A DNA stretch of 64,000 nt, taken from positions 5,208,001 through 5,272,000 of the forward strand of contig CP050890.1 of assembly GCA_016745215.1 (NCBI GenBank), written 5' to 3'. The translations under genes and the position numbers were made by a program. Below are positions 45,552-54,255 of the stretch, in pieces. The notes under the pieces were generated by a model. It worked only from the letters and a program-made list of their open reading frames with translations. It made no database searches and was not told the DNA's origin. Source of the stretch: Thiohalocapsa sp. PB-PSB1 (lineage in GTDB: Bacteria > Pseudomonadota > Gammaproteobacteria > Chromatiales > Chromatiaceae). How positions within the stretch are numbered: the first letter of the stretch is position 1; each line of letters opens with the position of its first letter.

Positions 45552-48218
45552 TCAGAAAGGAAGCTCAAGCTCTGGCGCCACCAGTTCCATCATACGGCGG
45601 AATAAGTCCTCGATCCGGTCCAGCGACTGTTGATCGTCTGCCTCGAAACGGAACACCAAACCCGGTTGCGTATTCGATGCACGTACCAGGCCCCAGCCAT
45701 GCCCAAACTCCGCACGCAGGCCGTCGATGAGATTGACCTCGACGCCTTCAAGCCGGTTCGCCATGCCGAGCACCGCCTCCATCGCCTCCTGTGCCTCGTT
45801 CAGAGCTAAGGGTACATACAACTCGGGCGTGCCGAGGGCAGCCGGCAAATCGGCAAATACCTCGGCACTCGAATGCGGATCGAGTGCCAACAATTCCAGC
45901 AGGCGGGCGCCAGCATACAGAGCATCGTCGAATCCGTTCCAGCGCTCTCGAAACAGGATATGCCCGCTTAATTCTCCTCCAAGCGGCGCATCAAGGTTGC
46001 GCATGGTTGCTTTTAGATGGCTGTGGCCCGAGCGAGACATCACGGGACGCCCACCGCAGCGGACGATCTCGCGCTGTAGGTGGTGACTGCACTTGACATC
46101 GTAAACGATGGCGCTGCCGGGCAATCGGGCCAAGACATCGGCGGCCAGCAACATCAACACCCGATCAATGGAGACAAAACGCCCGTTGGAGTCGACCACC
46201 CCGAGTCGGTCGCCATCGGCATCAAACGCCAGCCCAATATCCGCCTCAGCACCGAGCACAACCTCTCCAAGCGCAGACAAGTTCGCGGGTTTCGATGGAT
46301 CGGGCATGTGCGCGTCGGCGCGCTCCGGGTCGAGATCACAGTCGAACTCGAGCACTTCGCAAGACAGCGCACGGAGCATACTCGCGGCAACCAAAGACGT
46401 GGTGCCATAACCACAGTCGATAACGACCTTCATCGAACGGGCCAGAGCAATGTCGCTCTGCACCTCAGCGATGTAATCATCGAACACCATACCCTGGGCA
46501 TAGGTGCCATCGCCACATTTGAAGTCACTCTTCAAGATGCGTTGATGCAACGCCTGGTTCTGCTCGACAGTTGCCGACTGTCCAGCGATCACCACTTTCA
46601 AACCATTATATTCACCAGGATTATGGCTTGCGGTAATCATCGCAGCCGAGCAATCGCCCCGGGCATGTGCGGCAAAATACAACACCGGCACGGGCGCGAT
46701 GCCAAGGTCGATGACATTGCAACCGGCCTGACGCAATCCGTGCGCCAACGCTTCTGCAAACAACCCGCCAGACGGGCGTTGATCGCGTGCGATCACACAG
46801 GTACTACTACCTTCCTGAGAGGCTTCGCTAGCCACCGCCATACCCAGCAAGCGCATGACCTGAGCATTGATTTGCGATCCGACCAGACCGCGGACATCAT
46901 AGCCGCGGAAGATCTCGGCAGTCACCGAATCGGCGTTTGTGGCAGCCTCTTCGGCTGGCGCGGGTGGCACTGCCACAAGCACGGGACTGGCTTTTTCGAA
47001 CTCGACCTCGGACACCTCGATCGAGTCCGTCCGCTTCAAGACAGCGTCCCGACCCGACCCGAAGTCGATCTCTTCCTCGTCATCAATGTCCAATTCCATG
47101 ATCTCCTCTGGTTCCTCTGATGCCGTGGGCTCGGCAACAGCCGCCAGCACCGCAGGATCGCCGCTCGGGCTCGGCCTGACCTTGGTGGCGTCGGCAAGAT
47201 CCCGAAGAATACGGCGCAGCACATCCTGCACCGGTTTAAACTCGGCAATTTGGTTACGGGTTACCCGCAGCGGACGGCGATTCGCGGCATCGTTGGCCAA
47301 TGCAACGATGCTCGCTAGATCCGCCTCGACCCTCTTTCGCATACGCCGACCTGAGAACCAAGTGACAAGCGCGAGCAACACTAGCGCGCCAGCATAGAGC
47401 CCCACTACCCATGGCAGCAACGCGGTTGCGAACATGCCGCGCGGCTCGCCCCAGGCTTCGATCAGCAAGCTGGTTCCAGGCACCGCCAGACGCGTCGCCG
47501 GCGCATCTGACGGCTGCGCCTCAAAATGTCGATTGTCGATCGCAACAAAACGTTGGCCGGCACGCTGACGAAACTGGAAATGCGCCATTTGCGTTCCCAG
47601 ATCTCCAACCGTGGGAAGCAACGATAGGGGCAGCATCAAATGAATGACTCCCAACAACCGATCGCCATTTTCGTCCATGACCGGCCCTGCAATGGCAAGA
47701 TGCTCATCGGTTTGATTCACACGATGCGCTTCTAATGCTGTAGTCTCGCCCGACTCGAAAACCCGGCGTACCATATCGAGACCGGCATAGCTCAATGAGC
47801 TATCCATTTCACTGCCAAACCCGGTCTGCCTAACGCCCAGCAACTTGACACCGATCACATTCGGGACTCTCTGCGCCAACTCTGTTTCCAGCGCACGAAG
47901 TGCGTTGTCAGAATCAGTCCGCAGCACTGCTCGGATCTCATGGTCGTCGCGCCAACGCTGAAGTTGATCACGTATAATGATTGTACGGTCGGCAAGCTGA
48001 TCGGCCAGAATCCCTGCGAATGCACCTAGGTGACGCATCACAATCCGCTCTTCCTGAGTCGACACAATGATGACCAGAGCCAGTAAAACCGCAATAATGA
48101 CCGCAGCGGCACCGGTATAAGCGACCCACCAGGAGGATACCAATCGTGAACCGACAGAGGCTGCCGATGACTTCACAAAATCCGGCTGCGGACTCTTTGG
48201 CTTGCGTACCTGCGTCAT
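45552..48218 (-). CDS. algC: Phosphomannomutase/phosphoglucomutase with membrane N-terminus
   Basis: This protein of about 888 residues combines a membrane and periplasmic N-terminus (helices AYTGAAAVIIAVLLALVIIV and LLPWVVGLYAGALVLLALVTWF flanking a sensor-like loop) with a complete alpha-phosphohexomutase domain. The mutase begins FRGYDVRGLVGSQI; its phosphoserine lies in AAMITASHNPGEYNGLK, the metal loop is AFDADGDRLGVVD, the sugar loop is LGGELSGHILF, and the phosphate-binding end is RASNTQPGLVFRFEAD. It makes mannose-1-P or glucose-1-P for exopolysaccharide and LPS, matching the sulfated-glycan island. Long AlgC forms with this N-terminus are known in Pseudomonas. The ATG at 48218 is preferred over a TTG seven codons earlier. 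Confidence 0.92.
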   Translation of the reverse strand: MTQVRKPKSPQPDFVKSSAASVGSRLVSSWWVAYTGAAAVIIAVLLALVIIVSTQEERIVMRHLGAFAGILADQLADRTIIIRDQLQRWRDDHEIRAVLRTDSDNALRALETELAQRVPNVIGVKLLGVRQTGFGSEMDSSLSYAGLDMVRRVFESGETTALEAHRVNQTDEHLAIAGPVMDENGDRLLGVIHLMLPLSLLPTVGDLGTQMAHFQFRQRAGQRFVAIDNRHFEAQPSDAPATRLAVPGTSLLIEAWGEPRGMFATALLPWVVGLYAGALVLLALVTWFSGRRMRKRVEADLASIVALANDAANRRPLRVTRNQIAEFKPVQDVLRRILRDLADATKVRPSPSGDPAVLAAVAEPTASEEPEEIMELDIDDEEEIDFGSGRDAVLKRTDSIEVSEVEFEKASPVLVAVPPAPAEEAATNADSVTAEIFRGYDVRGLVGSQINAQVMRLLGMAVASEASQEGSSTCVIARDQRPSGGLFAEALAHGLRQAGCNVIDLGIAPVPVLYFAAHARGDCSAAMITASHNPGEYNGLKVVIAGQSATVEQNQALHQRILKSDFKCGDGTYAQGMVFDDYIAEVQSDIALARSMKVVIDCGYGTTSLVAASMLRALSCEVLEFDCDLDPERADAHMPDPSKPANLSALGEVVLGAEADIGLAFDADGDRLGVVDSNGRFVSIDRVLMLLAADVLARLPGSAIVYDVKCSHHLQREIVRCGGRPVMSRSGHSHLKATMRNLDAPLGGELSGHILFRERWNGFDDALYAGARLLELLALDPHSSAEVFADLPAALGTPELYVPLALNEAQEAMEAVLGMANRLEGVEVNLIDGLRAEFGHGWGLVRASNTQPGLVFRFEADDQQSLDRIEDLFRRMMELVAPELELPF

Positions 48219-48274
48219 AGACCGACACCCACCAGGCAAATGGTCACTCGCGACCAGTCCGCGAATTGAAAATC

Positions 48275-49480
48275 TTAATTTGCAAGGGATGCTGCATAGC
48301 GGTCCGCAATAAGTTTCGCCAGCTCCTTGCCCAAGCGCACCTTCGGCATCATTGGAAAGACCTGGCGCCCTGCGTGCCAGAGAACAATCAGCGCATTATC
48401 GTCTGCACCGAAGCCGCCATGTTCGGCACCCACCAGATTGGCGGCAATCATATCGAGTCCTTTTGCCTGAAGCTTTTCCATTGCATGCTGCTCGACAGCA
48501 TCGGTCTCGGCAGCAAAACCGACGGTGAAAGGCGCTTCGGGCAACGCCGCAACCTCGGCGAGAATATCAGGATTGCGCACCAAAGTAAGGGTCAGTGACG
48601 AGGCCTCTTTTTTGATCTTTGTCGCCACCACATCCTGCGGCCGGTAATCCGCGACCGCAGCGGTGGCGACAAACAGCGAACAGGTCTGCACCCTCTGCAT
48701 CACCGCCTCATACAGTTGTCCGGCGGACTCGATGCTGACGCGCTCAACCCCCAGCGGACACGCCAGCGCCGTCGGCCCGGAAACCAGCGTAACCCGCGCC
48801 CCTAGTTCCGTAAACGCTGCCGCCAATGCATAGCCCATCTTGCCAGAGCTGCGATTGCCAATGTAGCGGACTGGGTCAATGGCTTCCTGCGTCGGTCCGG
48901 CAGTGATCAGAACATGCCTGCCTGCCATGCACTGCGGTCGTGGCGCAAGCAGCCGCTCGGCAATATCGAGTGGCTCGAGCATGCGTCCGGGTCCGATCTC
49001 ACCGCAGGCCTGAGATCCACTGCCAGGCCCTAGCAAAACGCAGCCACGTGCACTGAGCAATTGCACATTAGCCTGGGTTGCCGGATGCAGCCACATTTGA
49101 TGATTCATCGCAGGCGCGAGCCAGACCGGCGCGGTGGTCGCCAATGCCAGCGTGGTCAACAGATCATCCGCAAGCCCCAGGGCCAGGCGCGCCAGAAGAT
49201 GGGCGCTGGCGGGTGCCACCAGAAGGTGATCAGCCCAGCGGGCAAGTTCAATGTGGTCCATGCCGGCCTCGGCCTGCGGGTCAAGCAAAGCGCTGCGCAC
49301 GGAGCGCCCGCACACAGCTTGAAGACTCAGGGGCGTTACAAAGGATTCCGCCGCTCTGGTCATCACCACCTCGACCTCAGCGTTACGCTCGCGCAAGCGC
49401 CGGATCAAGTCGGGCGTCTTGTAGGCGGCGATACCGCCACTGATTCCGAGCAGAATTTTCGTCGCTGCCTGTTGAGTCAC
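48275..49480 (-). CDS. coaBC: Bifunctional CoaBC (phosphopantothenoylcysteine synthetase/decarboxylase)
   Basis: The 401-residue enzyme makes 4'-phosphopantetheine for coenzyme A. The CoaC half begins KILLGISGGIAAYKTPDLIRRL with the FMN-binding region and active-site histidine in MDHIELARWADHLLVAPASA, then VWLAPAMNHQMWLHP. The CoaB half has RHVLITAGPTQEAIDPVRYIGNRSSGKMGYALA and ends VRLGKELAKLIADRY. A GTG start at 49480 gives the normal length; the open frame extends 74 codons further without homology. It lies only 56 bp from algC, and the dut gene usually found between them is missing. It is divergent from radC. Confidence 0.94.
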   Translation of the reverse strand: MTQQAATKILLGISGGIAAYKTPDLIRRLRERNAEVEVVMTRAAESFVTPLSLQAVCGRSVRSALLDPQAEAGMDHIELARWADHLLVAPASAHLLARLALGLADDLLTTLALATTAPVWLAPAMNHQMWLHPATQANVQLLSARGCVLLGPGSGSQACGEIGPGRMLEPLDIAERLLAPRPQCMAGRHVLITAGPTQEAIDPVRYIGNRSSGKMGYALAAAFTELGARVTLVSGPTALACPLGVERVSIESAGQLYEAVMQRVQTCSLFVATAAVADYRPQDVVATKIKKEASSLTLTLVRNPDILAEVAALPEAPFTVGFAAETDAVEQHAMEKLQAKGLDMIAANLVGAEHGGFGADDNALIVLWHAGRQVFPMMPKVRLGKELAKLIADRYAASLAN

Positions 49481-49624
49481 GATACAATCAGTCCGTACAG
49501 ATTCAAGCAAAATAAACCGGTCACGATTGTAACGTAAAGAAGCGTCCGTGCTATCGAAAAGGACGCATCCCCGCGGGACCAAGCGGCTATCGAACCACCG
49601 AGGACACACCACAAGGAGCACAAG

Positions 49625-50299
49625 ATGCCCATCACGGATTGGCCAGAAGATGAACGGCCACGGGAAAAACTGCTCAAGCATGGCGCCAATGCCCTGACAC
49701 AAGCCGAATTACTGGCAATTTTCCTCAGAACAGGCGTAGCCGGGAAAAGCGCTGTCGACCTGGCCCGCGACCTGCTCGCCGAGTTCGGTGGTCTGGTCGG
49801 CCTGTTATCAGCAAGCAAGTTTGATTTCTGTCGGGCCAAGGGCCTTGGCGAAGCCAAGTACGCCCAGTTACAGGCCACATTGGAGATGAGCAAACGCTAT
49901 CTGAACGAGGAGATCGCCGGGCGCGATGTGCTGACCAGCCCGGAAGCCACGCGCAATTATCTAAAGTCCCGGCTATGGGGCTATCCGCACGAGGTGTTCG
50001 CTTGCCTATTTCTGGACAATCGCCATCGGGTCATCGAATACCGGGAACTGTTTCGCGGCACCATCGACGGCGCCAGCGTACATCCGCGGGAAGTCGTGCG
50101 AGAGGCGATGCGCACCAACGCCGCAGCGGTGATCTTCGCGCATAATCACCCATCCGGCATCGCCGAACCAAGTCAAGCGGACCTGCGTATCACGCAACGG
50201 CTGCGCGAGGCTCTGGATCTGGTCGACGTGCGGGTGCTCGATCACATCGTAGTCGGCGAAGGCACGGGTACATCACTTGCCGAACGCGGGCTCTTGTGA
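49625..50299 (+). CDS. radC: RadC/JAMM-domain DNA-repair-associated protein
   Basis: The 224-residue protein has an N-terminal helix-hairpin-helix-like region (LKHGANALTQAELLAIFLRTG, GLGEAKYAQLQATLEMSKRY) and a C-terminal JAMM metalloprotease-like fold. The metal motif VIFAHNHPSGIAEPSQAD (H-x-H with Asp) and the upstream glutamate in VHPREVVREAM complete the site. Its true activity is unsettled. It is divergent from coaBC, the standard arrangement. Confidence 0.94.
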   Translation: MPITDWPEDERPREKLLKHGANALTQAELLAIFLRTGVAGKSAVDLARDLLAEFGGLVGLLSASKFDFCRAKGLGEAKYAQLQATLEMSKRYLNEEIAGRDVLTSPEATRNYLKSRLWGYPHEVFACLFLDNRHRVIEYRELFRGTIDGASVHPREVVREAMRTNAAAVIFAHNHPSGIAEPSQADLRITQRLREALDLVDVRVLDHIVVGEGTGTSLAERGLL

Positions 50300-50623
50300 G
50301 TGCTTCGTCAATGTCGTCGCCCATCGCAACTCCGACTCCCTCGGCAGCCGCATGCTGGTGGCAGTCTTCGACCAGCGCATCGTCGTCACCAGCCCGCATC
50401 AGCTATGCGGAACATCAGACCAGTCTTGCCGACTCAGGCATCGCCACGGGAGCGGCTTTCGCCGAGGTTCTGGATTCCGATCGGTAGCTTCAATCGGGTG
50501 CTGCCCGCATAGCCCGCATAGGTTGGGATGAGGAACGAATCCCAACACAGTCACTCGATGTACGTCTCTCTGTGCTTCGTTCCACCACCCAACCACCACG
50601 AACATAAAACGGCATTGCAGGAT
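50300..50623. other. Intergenic stretch, start of the accessory region
   Basis: No gene is supported between radC and the RAYT relic. It contains the left REP palindrome at 50516-50546. Several short frames overlap but none has protein character. Confidence 0.45.
50516..50546. repeat. REP palindrome, left of RAYT relic 1
   Basis: ATAGGTTGGGATGAGGAACG followed by AATCCCAACA forms a stem around a short loop. An inverted relative lies at 51150-51183, so the pair flanks the transposase relic as in REP/RAYT units. Confidence 0.7.
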
Positions 50624-51094
50624 ATGCGTTAGCGTCGGGCTCTGATCAAAGGCGCAACCTCTTTCTTCACGGTCGACCTGGCGGAACGGTCGAGTCGCCT
50701 GCTGGTGGACCGGGTCGATGAGCTGCGGGAGGTCGTGCGTGATGTTCGCGAGGGGCATCCGTTCGAGATCGTCGCTTGGGTCCTGTTGCCGGAGCATCTG
50801 CATGCGGTGTGGGCGCTTGCAAAAGCCGACAGCGATTATCCGATGCGTTGGCGCCTGATCGAAACGAATTGCTCGCGTCGGGTACCCAGCGGCGAGTGGA
50901 TTCGCGAAAGCCGACGCAACAAGGGCGAGCGGGGCATCTGGCAAAGGCGATGTTGGGAGCATCTGATCCGGGATGATTTGGATCGACAGCGGCATGTCGA
51001 CTCTGTGCATGACAGTCCGCTCGAGCAGGGTGATGTCCAACGCGCCATCGATTGGAGGTTTTCATCCTTTCACCGGGATCTTCACCGTGGGTGA
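50624..51094 (+). pseudogene. REP-associated tyrosine transposase (RAYT), amber-interrupted and shortened
   Basis: The frame reads MR-stop-RRALIKGATSFFTVDLAERSS, then HPFEIVAWVLLPEHLHAVWAL (with the HLH of the HUH motif), KGERGIWQRRCWEHLIRDD and DWRFSSFHRDLHRG. This follows the REP-associated IS200/Y1-like family from end to end. A TAG stands at the third codon, where family members normally have tyrosine. The C-terminal residues after FHR are shortened. A GTG at 50705 could restart, but the product would lack the N-terminal strand. The catalytic region lies between two inverted REP palindromes. Confidence 0.75.
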
Positions 51095-51149
51095 CGGCCG
51101 AATGGGGCTGTGTGGATGAGGTCGCAGGAGACTTTGGGGAACGGCGGTG

Positions 51150-51183
51150 ACGTTGGGATTCGTTTCTCATCTCAAACTACGGG
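51150..51183. repeat. REP palindrome, right of RAYT relic 1 (inverted)
   Basis: ACGTTGGGATTCGTTTCTCA followed by TCTCAAACTACGGG is, as reverse complement, close to the left REP at 50516-50546. Confidence 0.65.
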
Positions 51184-51773
51184 CTCAAGCGGCATGAATC
51201 AACAACTTAGAACGGCGTCGGCTGCGACACCGCCAGTTCGGCCACGTCGTTAAGTTTCTGAAAATATGGATATTGGAGGGGGACTAAACGGTTACCACTC
51301 GGGTGGAGCGAGTCCGGTAGCCATCATTTCTTGACATAGTCAAGCAATTGCGATAGAAATCTCAAAAATTCTATTATTATTGTACGCTTTAGATTTCAAA
51401 CCATTTTTTGTGTGCGCAAGCCAGCCCTTTCAAGGTGCGTAAAGACAATATTATGAATCAGTCTCTTAGCGTCAAGGGCTCGCAGGCATCCGCAGCCGCT
51501 TGCCAGCTTGTAGGAAAGCAAACACTGCAATATCGTGCTGTTGCGATCTTACACGCATCAACACCCTGAAAGGGCTAGTGTACGCAAGCTAAATGGTTCT
51601 TCATGCATGTAACCCAATGCATTGGTCTTGCATGCAAGCGAACGGTTCGATTTGCGTGCATACGAATACACTTTAAGATTAAAACGCTATCGCGTTGGAA
51701 GAGAGCACACCCGAGACAAAGCAGCACCGGCGCTGAAATAAACACTCAACAAGAAAAAGAATAAGCACACGCA
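51184..51773. other. AT-rich leader upstream of the cassette array
   Basis: No gene is supported. The block 51330-51670 is much more AT-rich than its surroundings. It contains a consensus-like promoter (51331-51359) and an imperfect inverted repeat around AGCCCTTTCAAGG (51425-51437) and CCTGAAAGGGCT (51565-51576). Near 51674 it meets the sequence that copy 2 of the following gene shares from its attC junction onward. Confidence 0.5.
51331..51359 (+). promoter_or_regulatory. Candidate sigma-70 promoter facing the cassette array
   Basis: A perfect TTGACA (51331-51336) is followed after 17 bp by TAGAAA (51354-51359). The -35 hexamer lies within a small palindrome TTGACATAGTCAA, which could be an operator. 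It points toward the array, whose genes otherwise show no promoters of their own. Confidence 0.4.
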
Positions 51774-53018
51774 ATGGCATCGCCATTCCTTTCCTCTCCA
51801 ACTCCCCATCACAGAGCGGGACACACGCACTCCGGCTCCAAGCAGAGACCGACGTTCGAAGTCGCCGACATCCTGCGCGCGCATTTGCCCGACTCCCTGC
51901 ACGAGCACTCCCATCCGCTGCACGTGCACAAGGTACTCAGTGCCATCCAAAACTGCCGCACCGCGGCGCTGGGCGGGCACATCGACTACTGCACTGACTG
52001 CGGCACCCTTTACAACAGCTACAACTCCTGTCGCGACCGCCACTGCCCGAAATGTCAAGGGCTGGAGAAAGCGCGCTGGATCGAAGCGCGCAAAGACGAA
52101 CTGCTGCCGGTGCCCTATTTTCATACCGTCTTCACGCTGCCGCATGCGATCAACGACTGGGTGGGGTGGAACGACAAACTGATTTACGACCTGCTGTTCG
52201 CCAGCGCAACGGACACCCTGCAAGCCTTTGCCGCTCGTCATTGGAACGGAACCCTCGGCATCACCGCCGTGCTGCACACCTGGGGCCAGACGATGGAGCG
52301 CCACATCCATCTGCACTGCATCGTCCCAGGCGGAGCTTTAACGTTCGATGGCGAACAGTTCAAACCCTGCCCGCATCGTGACTGGTTATTCCCGGTCAAA
52401 GCGCTGTCCAAGGTCTTCCGCGGAAACTACCTCGAGCGCCTGGAGCGCGCGCATGCCGCGGGCGAGCTGAAGAGCCCGCCAGGGGTGCACTTCGCCGCGT
52501 TGCGCAAGGCACTGCGGGAATACGACTGGGTGGTGTACGCCAAACCCCCATTCGGCGGACCGCAACAGCTCATCGACTACCTTGGGCGTTACACCCAGCG
52601 CATTGCCATCAGCAACCACCGCATCCTGAGTGTTGCCGACGGCAAAGTCACCTTCACCTGGAAAGACGACAAACACGGCGCCAAGAGCAAGGAAATGACG
52701 CTGGACGCCCACGAATTCATCCGGCGGTTCATCCTGCACATTCTACCGCCGCGTTTCACCCGCATCCGCCACGATGGACTGCTCGCCTGCGGACACCGCG
52801 CCAGCAAGCGCAACCGCGTCAAAGCGCTGCTCGGCCTAGCGCGCGTGACGACGAACAAAGAGCGCGAGCCCTACGACGTCTTACTGCAACGCCTGGGCGG
52901 AAAAGACATCCACGTCTGCCCATTCTGCGGCGGACGGCTGCGACGTCATCAAGCCCTTGCGCCGACCATCGGACCCTCGCGCGGCCAGGATCCGCCGCTC
53001 ATGCACGAGGCGGCCTGA
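51774..53018 (+). CDS. IS91-like HUH transposase, copy 1 (within attC-bounded unit)
   Basis: This 414-residue rolling-circle transposase has an N-terminal zinc ribbon (YCTDCGTLYNSYNSCRDRHC followed by PKC). The HUH metal motif is in MERHIHLHCIVPGG near residue 180, and the tyrosine pair is in IDYLGRYTQRIAISNHR (Y-xxx-Y) near 270, as in IS91. A C-terminal CxxC zinc knuckle follows (HVCPFCGGRLRRH). Copy 2 starts at 55233: the first 660 bp or so are nearly identical, then the copies diverge. An attC-like site follows 260 bp downstream. Element ends in the IS91 sense (oriIS/terIS) were not recognised. The frame is intact. Confidence 0.88.
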   Translation: MASPFLSSPTPHHRAGHTHSGSKQRPTFEVADILRAHLPDSLHEHSHPLHVHKVLSAIQNCRTAALGGHIDYCTDCGTLYNSYNSCRDRHCPKCQGLEKARWIEARKDELLPVPYFHTVFTLPHAINDWVGWNDKLIYDLLFASATDTLQAFAARHWNGTLGITAVLHTWGQTMERHIHLHCIVPGGALTFDGEQFKPCPHRDWLFPVKALSKVFRGNYLERLERAHAAGELKSPPGVHFAALRKALREYDWVVYAKPPFGGPQQLIDYLGRYTQRIAISNHRILSVADGKVTFTWKDDKHGAKSKEMTLDAHEFIRRFILHILPPRFTRIRHDGLLACGHRASKRNRVKALLGLARVTTNKEREPYDVLLQRLGGKDIHVCPFCGGRLRRHQALAPTIGPSRGQDPPLMHEAA

Positions 53019-53276
53019 TGACCACCTCAACCACTCGATCCGCAACGGCTCGGGAAACTATCGCTGTGTTGCGATGTGGCCGAGAAGAGCGAAAATCCGT
53101 TGTGCTCTTTGCAACAGCGCTGCACTTCCGGAGCCAGGCGCGCACAACGGACCCTTGTTCCATCGTCCCCTCCAATAAAAGAGCGTGTTTCCACGCCCCA
53201 GTCAGGGACTGAATGTTGTAGAATCCCCATAGCGGTTTGCTGAAACGGAAAGTGAAGCGAACCAAAAAAAGGTTAA

Positions 53277-53383
53277 ATATAACAAGTTGTTAAACCTGCC
53301 GAGCCCGCGCCGGTCGGGCATCGCGGCGCTTCGCGCTCGCGGCCCGACCGGCGCGGGCTCGGCAGGTTAACTAAACGTTGGCT
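53277..53383. other. attC-like site a
   Basis: Outer boxes ATATAAC (left) and GTTGGCT (right) enclose a long near-perfect palindrome whose arms read AACCTGCCGAGCCCGCGCCG on the left, mirrored on the right, and a short loop region GCGGCGCTTCGCGCTCGC. The inner boxes GTTAAAC/GTTTAAC-like (GTTAAC) and TAACTAAACGTT are those of attC sites. The stem is nearly the same as site d. The boxes deviate slightly from RYYYAAC/GTTRRRY. The next gene starts 22 bp later. Confidence 0.7.
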
Positions 53384-53404
53384 GAGTAACTCACACATCA
53401 ACAC

Positions 53405-53842
53405 ATGCAAAAATACGAACGCACCTGCCTCGACGAAATCGATTTCGAGAATGCAGCGCAGATGCACGCAGCCGCGCTTCAGCTAAGCCAAACGTGCTTT
53501 GACTTCAAGAAGCTATGCGTCTCACTGCTCGGCGCGAGCTCAGCTCTTCTAATCAAGTTCGGAAGCGGCGGTTTTAGCCACGCAGTATTTTTTGTTGGCG
53601 TGTTGTTGATTTTTGGCTTTTGGTTATCTGACGCGACATCATACTTCTATCAACGCAAACTACGTAGCGGCATATCCGCGAAGCATCGATCGATCGCCAA
53701 GCGAAATGGGCAAGAAATTGAGCTGCGCGACACCACAACATCTCCCATCCACGCCGCTTTTAATTCTTCTATGGCGTTGTACTATGTCCTTGCGGGAGTG
53801 TTCGCTGTTGGCTGGCTTGCCTACGGAGTAGGCGCACTATGA
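53405..53842 (+). CDS. Cassette-encoded membrane protein (partner of TIR-like protein)
   Basis: This 145-residue protein begins with a soluble helix (DEIDFENAAQMHAAALQLSQ). It has two close hydrophobic helices (KLCVSLLGASSALLIKF and HAVFFVGVLLIFGFWL), a basic cytosolic loop (YQRKLRSGISAKHRSIAKR) and a final helix (ALYYVLAGVFAVGWLAYGVG). I do not recognise a named family, but the short two-helix plus soluble layout resembles membrane effectors of antiphage systems such as SLATT-type proteins; this is inference. Its stop overlaps the ATG of the TIR-like gene (ATGA), so the two are translated together. Both lie between attC-like sites a and b, as one gene cassette. Confidence 0.75.
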   Translation: MQKYERTCLDEIDFENAAQMHAAALQLSQTCFDFKKLCVSLLGASSALLIKFGSGGFSHAVFFVGVLLIFGFWLSDATSYFYQRKLRSGISAKHRSIAKRNGQEIELRDTTTSPIHAAFNSSMALYYVLAGVFAVGWLAYGVGAL

Positions 53843-54201
53843 AGTCATCTATTTTTGTTTGTTACACCATGCGTGACGGACATGTAGACGCTAAGCGCCT
53901 TCTTGATATAGACCGTTTGGCGGGACCTACCGTTACCTTGTATATCGACTGGCTTCACAATGACTCAGTGGAAAAACAGCAACGGGTAGAAGACGAACTC
54001 AAGAGAGCTTGCGCAGTCCTTGTATTAAAAACCCCAGCACTCGAAGAATCGCCTTGGGTGCATCGCGAGATGGCACTGATTAGAGCATACGAAATACAAA
54101 CGTCTGTAGTTGAATGTGGAGCCCAAATCTCTTGGGCCAGCGTGCTGCACCAGATACGCAAGTGCATCTCCACTATTTCAAATAGCCAACAATTGCCGTG
54201 A
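53839..54201 (+). CDS. TIR-like domain protein (candidate defence component)
   Basis: The 120-residue protein looks like a minimal TIR domain: SSIFVCYTMRDGHVDAKRLL is the first strand and box 1 (S-x-x-x-R-D). TVTLYIDWLHND is the second strand. CAVLVLKTPALEESPWVHREM carries the S-x-W-x-x-x-E pattern in which the glutamate (E77) is the expected NAD-cleaving residue. There are no other domains. TIR proteins of bacteria cleave or cyclise NAD+ during antiphage defence. The gene is coupled to the membrane protein gene by a four-base overlap. No sensor gene is present in the same cassette, so either the membrane protein senses or the pair acts alone. Confidence 0.7.
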   Translation: MKSSIFVCYTMRDGHVDAKRLLDIDRLAGPTVTLYIDWLHNDSVEKQQRVEDELKRACAVLVLKTPALEESPWVHREMALIRAYEIQTSVVECGAQISWASVLHQIRKCISTISNSQQLP

Positions 54202-54214
54202 AATACTGGGAAAT

Positions 54215-54236
54215 ACTGGGGACAGACCACGATTAA
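54215..54236. repeat. Half REP of the RAYT 2 type
   Basis: ACTGGGGACAGACCACGATT matches one arm of the REP pair that flanks RAYT relic 2 (59515-59539 and 60354-60378). It is preceded by a direct duplication GAAATACTGG GAAATACTGG. It sits inside the cassette between the TIR-like gene and attC b. Confidence 0.6.
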
Positions 54237-54255
54237 TTCGCCAGGCAAACAAATC

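Noticed and set aside
44650..47647. Several plus-strand frames opposite argB and algC, up to 346 codons
   Set aside because: Antisense shadows of two well-identified enzymes.
51145..51160. GACGTTGGGA as an attC right box
   Set aside because: It belongs to the REP palindrome that mirrors 50516-50546 and lacks the final pyrimidine of the box.
51198..51258. Possible extra attC-like site (AACTTAGAACGGCG.. to ..ACGTCGTTAAGT)
   Set aside because: The right box GTTAAGT fits but the left box does not match RYYYAAC, the stem is weak, and no cassette gene follows at the normal distance.
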